Assembly: GCA_911728455.2 (NCBI GenBank)
Contig: OU452223.1
Location: 17,479,802-17,543,801 of the forward strand
Length of the DNA: 64,000 bases
Source of the DNA: Marthasterias glacialis
Taxonomy: Eukaryota; Echinodermata; Asteroidea; Forcipulatida; Asteriidae
Direction: 5' to 3'
The notes below the pieces were generated by a model. It was not told where the DNA came from. It was given only the letters and a program-made list of their open reading frames with translations, and did not search any database. Both the position numbers and the translations under genes were made by a program. Shown one piece after another: positions 24,253-64,000 of this stretch (positions within the stretch are counted from its first letter, which is position 1; each line of letters starts with the position of its first letter).

Positions 24253-24984
24253 ATAGCCAGAAGCAGTTCGAATCCTATTAACAGCGGGTACTGCAACCAT
24301 TATTTTTTTCCACAGGACTCGGGAAAGTACCGAGTGCGGGTAAAAAAACATTACAAATATTCTCTATCCCCGATGCAAAAATTAACATCTATCATAAATG
24401 CTACAGTTACCTAAAAGAAACTAGTGTCCAGTTGAATAGACTCTGTCAATGTACCTCATGTGGAGAATCATAGGTCTGTACCATTTGTGGAAACATTGGC
24501 ACATTCATATTCTGTCTTATTCTTGTTTTCCCTGGAGAGGAAACTGGCAGATCCGTTGAGGATTTGAAGATCTCATCCACACATATCACTTTTCTCGAAG
24601 AAACCAGACGACAAGCCGCACTGGGGCAACATTGCAAATATTAACATAACAAGCCGAAGAAACCTCGTAAGTAATAGCTGGAACATTTTCGTCAAGATAA
24701 TAACTAATATTTGATGATGAATCGTGAAGTGGGGGAAATTAGAGATGGCGATACAAGCTCTGATTACAATGTACGAGAAGTAAATTTCAAAAGCGGAAGT
24801 GGCACATGGCAAGCTTTCAAAAGTAGAGAAATAGAGAGATTTAAAAAAGGTATGGTAGTAAATAGTGGAAAGAGGGTTGGAGAAGATTGTCGGCGTTTCA
24901 AGGTGATTACAGTTTAAGAAGACGTCAAAGAAAAAACAAATCTTGATAAATCAAAGATTTTACAAATGTCACTATTTTGTTTTG

Positions 24985-25137
24985 CCCACACCGATGCGTC
25001 ATAAGCACTGTATACTAGGTGATTTTGCGAGTCCTGAGGGCAAAAACCACAGGCATGCTACTCGGGTGGGATTCGAACCCACACCACTCGCATTCTATAG
25101 AGCAGATGTCTTGCCGCCAGATCACCGAGCGTGCCCG
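24985..25137 (-). mobile_element. tRNA-derived SINE, copy 2
   Basis: Same family and strand as the 24.1-kb copy: TGTGGGTTCGAATCCCACC, AGACATCTGCTCTATAGAAT, then CAGGACTCGC-like body and CAGTGCTTATGACGCATCGG. Confidence 0.78.
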
Positions 25138-26067
25138 GTGACGAGAGGCCAGCGTGAAACCCTGGCTTCCAACGCCACACGAAGTGTTTCCACTGCAAGA
25201 ATATTTGGTCTGAATCCAACACCATTATGTTAACTCACAATATAAATGGTAACCAGCATACAGCACCGAGCAGGAAATTTGCAGGGAACCAGTCGTAATC
25301 ACTACACACCACAGGGTATTTGAGTTGGTAACCTCATTTTGCTAAGCACGGCCTTGTTTTTTTGTTTCGCAGAAAGTTTTACCATTTTATGTAAAATTGA
25401 GAAGAAACTAAATTTCGATGACAGAATAAGACTCAGAAATAAAGTTGAAATCAAAAACACATCTGATATAATAAAAACAATTTCTATGGAGTTTTCAATG
25501 TATGTATGTTGAAACACAAATTTAGCAAATTTCGTTTTATCACAAAAATTTTGGAACACCAGGCATGCCATACCAATACACTCTCTGACAAAAATGTATA
25601 ATAGCTACAGGCTCTCTGTGGAAGAACTACACAAGGATGGTACTACATTATATGGAGGGCCTCAACAACAATACATCTAAAACATTTAAAGATGTGATAA
25701 AAACTGACAAAATATTCTGTACATTCAAAATATACTCCCGGTGTCCTTCATGACAAGGACTTGTCCCAGTTTTCCCTTCGTTATCCCCAACAATACCTGG
25801 GGTATTGCATAATGAAAACCATATCAGCCAGGCAAAAAGAAAACACAAGAAATGGAATACTTGGACGAGTCTATTGACATAACAACATCACTCATACAAG
25901 ATTTTTTCAATTGAATTTACAGGAGAGTATTTTCAAATTGCACAAGACCAATTTGGGGGAAATTAACTAAATTGATGAGTTATCCATATCAGACAACACA
26001 TCGTTATCTCTAGAGTTGATTCTAATCTAGTCATTACCCATTAAGGTTGTTGTTAGGGGGGGGGGTG

Positions 26068-26073
26068 TTTATT
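26068..26073 (-). terminator. ICA1: possible polyadenylation signal of ICA1
   Basis: AATAAA on the minus strand about 180 bases after the ICA1 stop. Other AATAAA copies lie further downstream and the base composition is AT-rich, so the true 3' end is not settled. Confidence 0.25.
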
Positions 26074-26250
26074 GGAATAAAACGGTTCTGTCCAGGTATT
26101 TTGGCTGTGTCTACTTCATTTCGACAAGCAGTGCTGTGGAATTACAAAGTGCCTGAAGTGATGATGGAATTTTGCCTGTACTGATACACAAGATAAGCCT
26201 ACTTGAACCCCCAGGTTAAAAGAGATAAAGAAAGCTACCACCCCAACCTC

Positions 26251-60033
<33,783 letters not shown>

Positions 60034-62893
60034 ATTCACAATAAACCAGGAATCCGATACTCTAATCTATTCCACGAGTACGACACCATGCCGTTCAGAA
60101 GTTTAAAGTGCATGTACAACAGTCAAATTCTGCACAAACTAACTCTCCTGAAATGCTGTGTGGAGTAAAACCAGTGAAGCATAGAAGAATCATCAACTGA
60201 CTGATTCCGTACAATGAGACTCCTCTACCATTTCTCACCACAGTTTGTGCTGATTAAGTGGGATCCAGAACACAGACAGATGGGGAGCACCCTGGGCTCT
60301 CCCCCCCCCCAACAACTTTTTGGTTGGATTTTTCATTCTAGTACATGTACCTATGACAAAAGCTGGTGCTAACTCCCATGCTCAGCACACAACATGCCTT
60401 TGAATATTGTCGGGTGGAGAATTTCACACCAGTAGTGTAGTACCTGTGCTGCAGGTTACCAGCCCAAATTGTCATTGAACATGTTGTAGCGTATGTTACA
60501 GGTTCCCAGTTACTTTGAGCTGATTTTACTAAGCATTGTTTTCCCTCTGCTTAGCAGCCATGAACTGCGGACCAGATGGTTCGAAATGAAAATAAGCAAC
60601 AAAAACAAACTATTATTGGCTTCCGTGTACATGCTCTGCATTGGCAATACCCTTAAATTAATGTTGAGCCATAATTTATGCAAATTAAACAGTGTGCACG
60701 TAGTTGATGTTCAACTTTGTCAATTATAATTACAAAGCACTGGTGATTTGTTTTAAAGCTACTTTAGACAGGCATACCCTTTCCAAACAAAGACATCCAG
60801 GGGCCGATTTCACAAAACCCTTTTTAACTTAGGACATGTCCTAGGCAATGATAAGAGATAGGACTAGTCCTAAGTTACTCGTCCTGACGTCATCATCAAA
60901 ATAATCTTGGTTGTGCCATTTGTGGAAGTCAATGTCTACATGTATGTGTGTTAAACAGTGTCATGAGAATTGCAGGCGATAATAATGCGGCGTTCCAGCC
61001 GTAGCTGTTGCTGTAGCCACCAATTCCGACACGGCCTCTGTTCGAAAAAAAAATGTCGTGCTACTGAGGTGTTCGTTTTGCATGCAGTGCAAATAGTTGC
61101 CCCTAAGTTGCCTGTAAAAGTTGCCTCGTATGAATGACAAGGCCCTTCGAAATTATTAGCTCAAAATGTCTTTGCTTACGAGAAACCAGGGCTCAAAATT
61201 TATACTGGACCGCAGGCCCGAGGCCAGCGATTTTAGCATCGGGCCAGTAAATCACGACCGGACCGGTCTTGTGTTTTTCATTTCAAATGATGTTCCAATG
61301 TTGAGTTTGAGTCTGATAAATATCTTACAATTCTGCTGAGTATCAAAGTATACTGGTCTAAAACAACTTTCTGGTCTAGTAAAAACTCTGAGCATATTTA
61401 AGCCCTGGAAACTAATGAAATAAAGTTGGAGGTTTATTATGGGTTTTTTTCAAGACAGAGCTGAATTTCATTCCTGCAGGCAAGTGTAGTATTGAAAACA
61501 ACTCCCTCAGTGTTCATCCAGGGTAACCTTCCTCAATCCTCCAAATTCAACCGATATGTGTTTAAGCCACCTTCCTCAATCCTCCAACATCAACCAAGAG
61601 CGAGTTCAAGTGTGCACTATAGTTAAGTAACGGTCGGCCATCTTGACCCGAAGCCAGGCTGGTTGACCATTGGTTGACTGCTGTGGACTGACTGCATATA
61701 GGACCTTGGCTTCTCCCCTTGTCCTGGTAGCCTTGTTTCATGCAGGCCTGTGCAAAGTGCGTAAGGGAACCAGTGACGCTATTGCAAATGGCAGAAAGTC
61801 ATGGACGTGCACGGATCGGTGCCTACAAAGAATTGTGAGTATACCAAGTGAGTCGTTTGAGTGTGTACGTCCCTGCACATGTGTGTTGGTAGTCAGTGGT
61901 CAACCATGGGTCGGCCAAATGTGAGCACTCGAAGTTGCTCCCATTTGTAAGCTCCCTTCCTCAATCCTCCAAAATCAACCGATACGTGTTTAAGCCATGT
62001 TCCTCAATCCTCCATAATGACATAATTATCCACACTTAATTTTGAATGCAGTTTGCCCTCAAACCTCTATAATCATCCAATGGTAAATCATCTAATGGTA
62101 TTAAACCTGCCTCAAACCTCCAAAATCATCCAAATCCTCCAGTTGATTTTTGAGTTAACCAGTTAACAGACCGAGACTCCTCCGTTTATGAGCTGTATAG
62201 CCACAAATATAGGGAAATGTAAAGGAATAATTTCTGTATGGACAGTAATGACCAAGACATCATTTGTGATCTCTTTAACATGGGTAGCATTTCTGTGAAG
62301 ACATCAGCTGAACACCAGATATTTCACATTAGTATTTGTCGGAAGCAAACAGCATTGTGTCATATCTGTGGGATTAGCTCATGTAATAAACGGATGTCCA
62401 GATAATACGAAGAGTATTAGTTGTAAGTACGTAATATGTGTACATGTACTGATTAAAATGTACCATCTAGACCGTGCATCATAGGGTAGAATGTTTTTCA
62501 AAATATTTTTACAGTGATTCTAAAATTTCAAATTGCATCCTGTGCAATATACATGTAATGGCATTTAAAGGACAGCGGATGTCCATCAAATGAAAAGGTT
62601 AACATTTCTTTTCATCGTGTTCTTTTGTCCCATAAAAAAAGTGATTTAAAGTTGTTTTTTTAATGTTTCATATTCATTGAAGGCCTGATACTCCATGGAG
62701 GCAACCGAGGCAATTGCCTCCATGCCCCCTGGTCATTGCCTTGGTGCCCTTGAAATGTTCAAGTAGAAATTTACAATGTCCTCATACAGGTGCTCTTTAC
62801 CAAGTAGAAAATACCTTGGCGCCCTCGCCCTTTCAAAAGCAAATCATACAAGCCTGTAGAAGTGTTTATCAAAAAATTGTCACCCTTTTATGT
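60034..62893. other. 5' flank of ICA1, no second gene recognised
   Basis: The promoter of ICA1 should lie here or beyond, but I see no clear TATA box or CpG-rich block. Contains a GGTTACCAGCCCAAATTG repeat fragment near 60456, an inverted-repeat fragment at 60800-60890, the split repeat at 61520-62030 and a repeat copy at 62685-62850. Confidence 0.5.
61520..62030. repeat. CCTTCCTCAATCCTCCAAA repeat, two split copies
   Basis: The segment CCTTCCTCAATCCTCCAAA with TCAACCGATATGTGTTTAAG and a second CTCAATCCTCCA occurs at 61528-61600 and 61956-62020, about 430 bp apart in direct order. Short CCTCCA runs go on to about 62140. Confidence 0.7.
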
Positions 62894-63337
62894 TTATGTT
62901 TGACAAATTTGGATGCGTTGAGGTCTCCATGATGGAAGGTCGGAAAAACCGAAGACCCTGGTCCGGTCCCTCGATATTACTAATTTTAACTTCGCTGCGT
63001 TAACACTTTCAATCGACTCAAAATACACACATGACTTCAGGGCGGCAGCGGTCAGACTATGTACAGGCAACAGAAGCTCCTGACCTAATACGTCACAAGT
63101 TTGCTCATGTTTAAGCAAATTAATGATCCACTGGTGGGGCGGGTCGGTACTTAAGTAATCTTCAAAATTAATTTTAAAAGATTTACAAGGACGTTTTTCT
63201 GAAGAAAGGGTGTATTTACAAAAATATTTCAAGGGAAGTTTTCCATCAGGACCGTGTTCATACCATGTATTATTATGTGAAAATCCTTGAAAACTTATTG
63301 TACCAATGTTATACACAACTTTAAAATATAAACAGTC
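62894..63337 (-). CDS. long open stretch without ATG, possible internal exon or chance frame
   Basis: 148 codons without a stop on the minus strand, including SFQGFSHNNTWYEHGPDGK, LPLKYFCKYTLSSEKRPCK and DPPHQWIINLLKHEQTCDVL. There is no ATG in the frame, so it could only be part of a spliced or decayed gene. An AAAG acceptor-like site lies near its start. It is on the same strand as, and just downstream of, the partial gene at 63802. I do not recognise it. Confidence 0.2.
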   Translation of the reverse strand, partial: DCLYFKVVYNIGTISFQGFSHNNTWYEHGPDGKLPLKYFCKYTLSSEKRPCKSFKINFEDYLSTDPPHQWIINLLKHEQTCDVLGQELLLPVHSLTAAALKSCVYFESIESVNAAKLKLVISRDRTRVFGFSDLPSWRPQRIQICQT

Positions 63338-63801
63338 AGTCAGTATTTCTCAAATTAAATGTACACATCATAAGAATTCTAAACATTGCAAGTTTTGTGT
63401 CACACTTTTCCATAAAGAGTTTGTGTCAAGCTTCTAAGAAGATAATTTCACTATTGTATAATTGTACCTGTTGTTTTGGTCTGGCAGCATCACCATCATC
63501 AGCGATTGGCCAAGACCAGAGCATTTGTGACCATCCCCCCTCCCACAAAAATGGCAGATACTCTTATTTCTACATAAAAGTCTTGGCATATAAGTTTGGT
63601 ACATGTATGTGTTACATTAGCATCCCTCTGTTCTACTTGATATTTTGTAATTTTTAAACGTATTTTCATTGTCAATCTCATTCTCACATTCTGGAAAACT
63701 GTTTTTTTTTAAATCATGTTTACTTGATGAATACATACTACATGTATAAATTTATAAACGTACTTGTACATCCAGGGTCCGACAAAATCAGAAATCATTT
63801 A

Positions 63802-64000
63802 TTAGCTCCTTGGGATAGTTAGGGTTATAGGAATATTTTTAATAGCCTCCTTGACAACAGCAAGACCTTTCTTATATGAAGAACGAAGTCCTCTTTTTAT
63901 CTTTACAGATGTTAATAACCCACAACCTTTCTCAGTCAAATAAATCTTGCTGTATTTTTCATTTTTAGGGTCATAAAAAAATAGTTGTTGCGATAATCGT
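63802..64000 (-). CDS. 3' end of an unidentified protein-coding gene, cut by the window edge
   Basis: From the window edge 65 codons stay open on the minus strand to a TAA at 63804-63802. The peptide reads RLSQQLFFYDPKNEKYSKIY, LTEKGCGLLTSVKIKRGLRS, SYKKGLAVVKEAIKNIPITL and TIPRS. It is Lys-rich and looks like a folded basic domain. AATAAA overlaps the stop (63803-63798), which could serve as the polyadenylation signal. I do not recognise the family. It may be a host gene's last exon or part of a mobile element; the rest lies beyond 64000. Confidence 0.45.
   Translation of the reverse strand, partial: RLSQQLFFYDPKNEKYSKIYLTEKGCGLLTSVKIKRGLRSSYKKGLAVVKEAIKNIPITLTIPRS

Larger units (their letters stand above)
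23073..26250. other. 3' flank of ICA1 with SINEs, no second gene
   Basis: Two complete SINEs on the minus strand, a GGTAACCAGCA repeat fragment near 25247, a G run near 26056. The ICA1 3' untranslated region must lie at its right side. Confidence 0.55.

Overview
The window is AT-rich eukaryotic DNA, dense in repeats, with one large spliced gene and no sign of bacterial or organellar organisation. Exons are short and bounded by GT/AG sites, introns reach about 12 kb, tRNA-derived SINEs and small inverted-repeat elements are everywhere, and one non-LTR retrotransposon remnant is present. The protein and the style of dispersed repeats (for example the element ending in GGGCCCAATTTCATA) suggest an invertebrate deuterostome, probably an echinoderm and perhaps a sea star. 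That taxonomic guess is inference from memory, not proven here.

The only gene I can assemble with confidence is an orthologue of ICA1 (islet cell autoantigen 1, ICA69) on the minus strand, from 60033 (start) to 26251 (stop). Ten exons chain with consistent reading phase and good splice sites. They encode a 604-residue protein: a short N-terminus, an arfaptin-homology (BAR) domain from exons 2 to 6, a low-complexity acidic and Gly/Gln-rich linker, and the conserved ICA69 C-terminal motif around [12 protein letters not shown]. An eleventh, optional in-frame exon (40444-40527) resembles the start of the next exon and looks like a duplicated exon. A second exon-like block (43941-44096) lies in frame in intron 5.

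Layout: 1-26 kb holds no confirmed gene. It contains dispersed repeats and three unusual fold-back elements whose arms are built from short tandem repeats (4846-6462, 8793-9287, 18679-18924), a 43-bp perfect hairpin with a 6-bp target-site-like duplication, several terminal-inverted-repeat elements and two SINEs. 26-60 kb is the ICA1 gene with repeat-filled introns, including a 25-unit minisatellite (31083-31866) and, in intron 1, a frameshifted LINE C-terminal fragment. 60-64 kb is the 5' flank of ICA1 and, at the right edge, the apparent 3' end of an unidentified minus-strand gene (63802-64000).

All exon calls come from reading the sequence and comparing with remembered ICA69 family features. 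No alignment or expression data were available.
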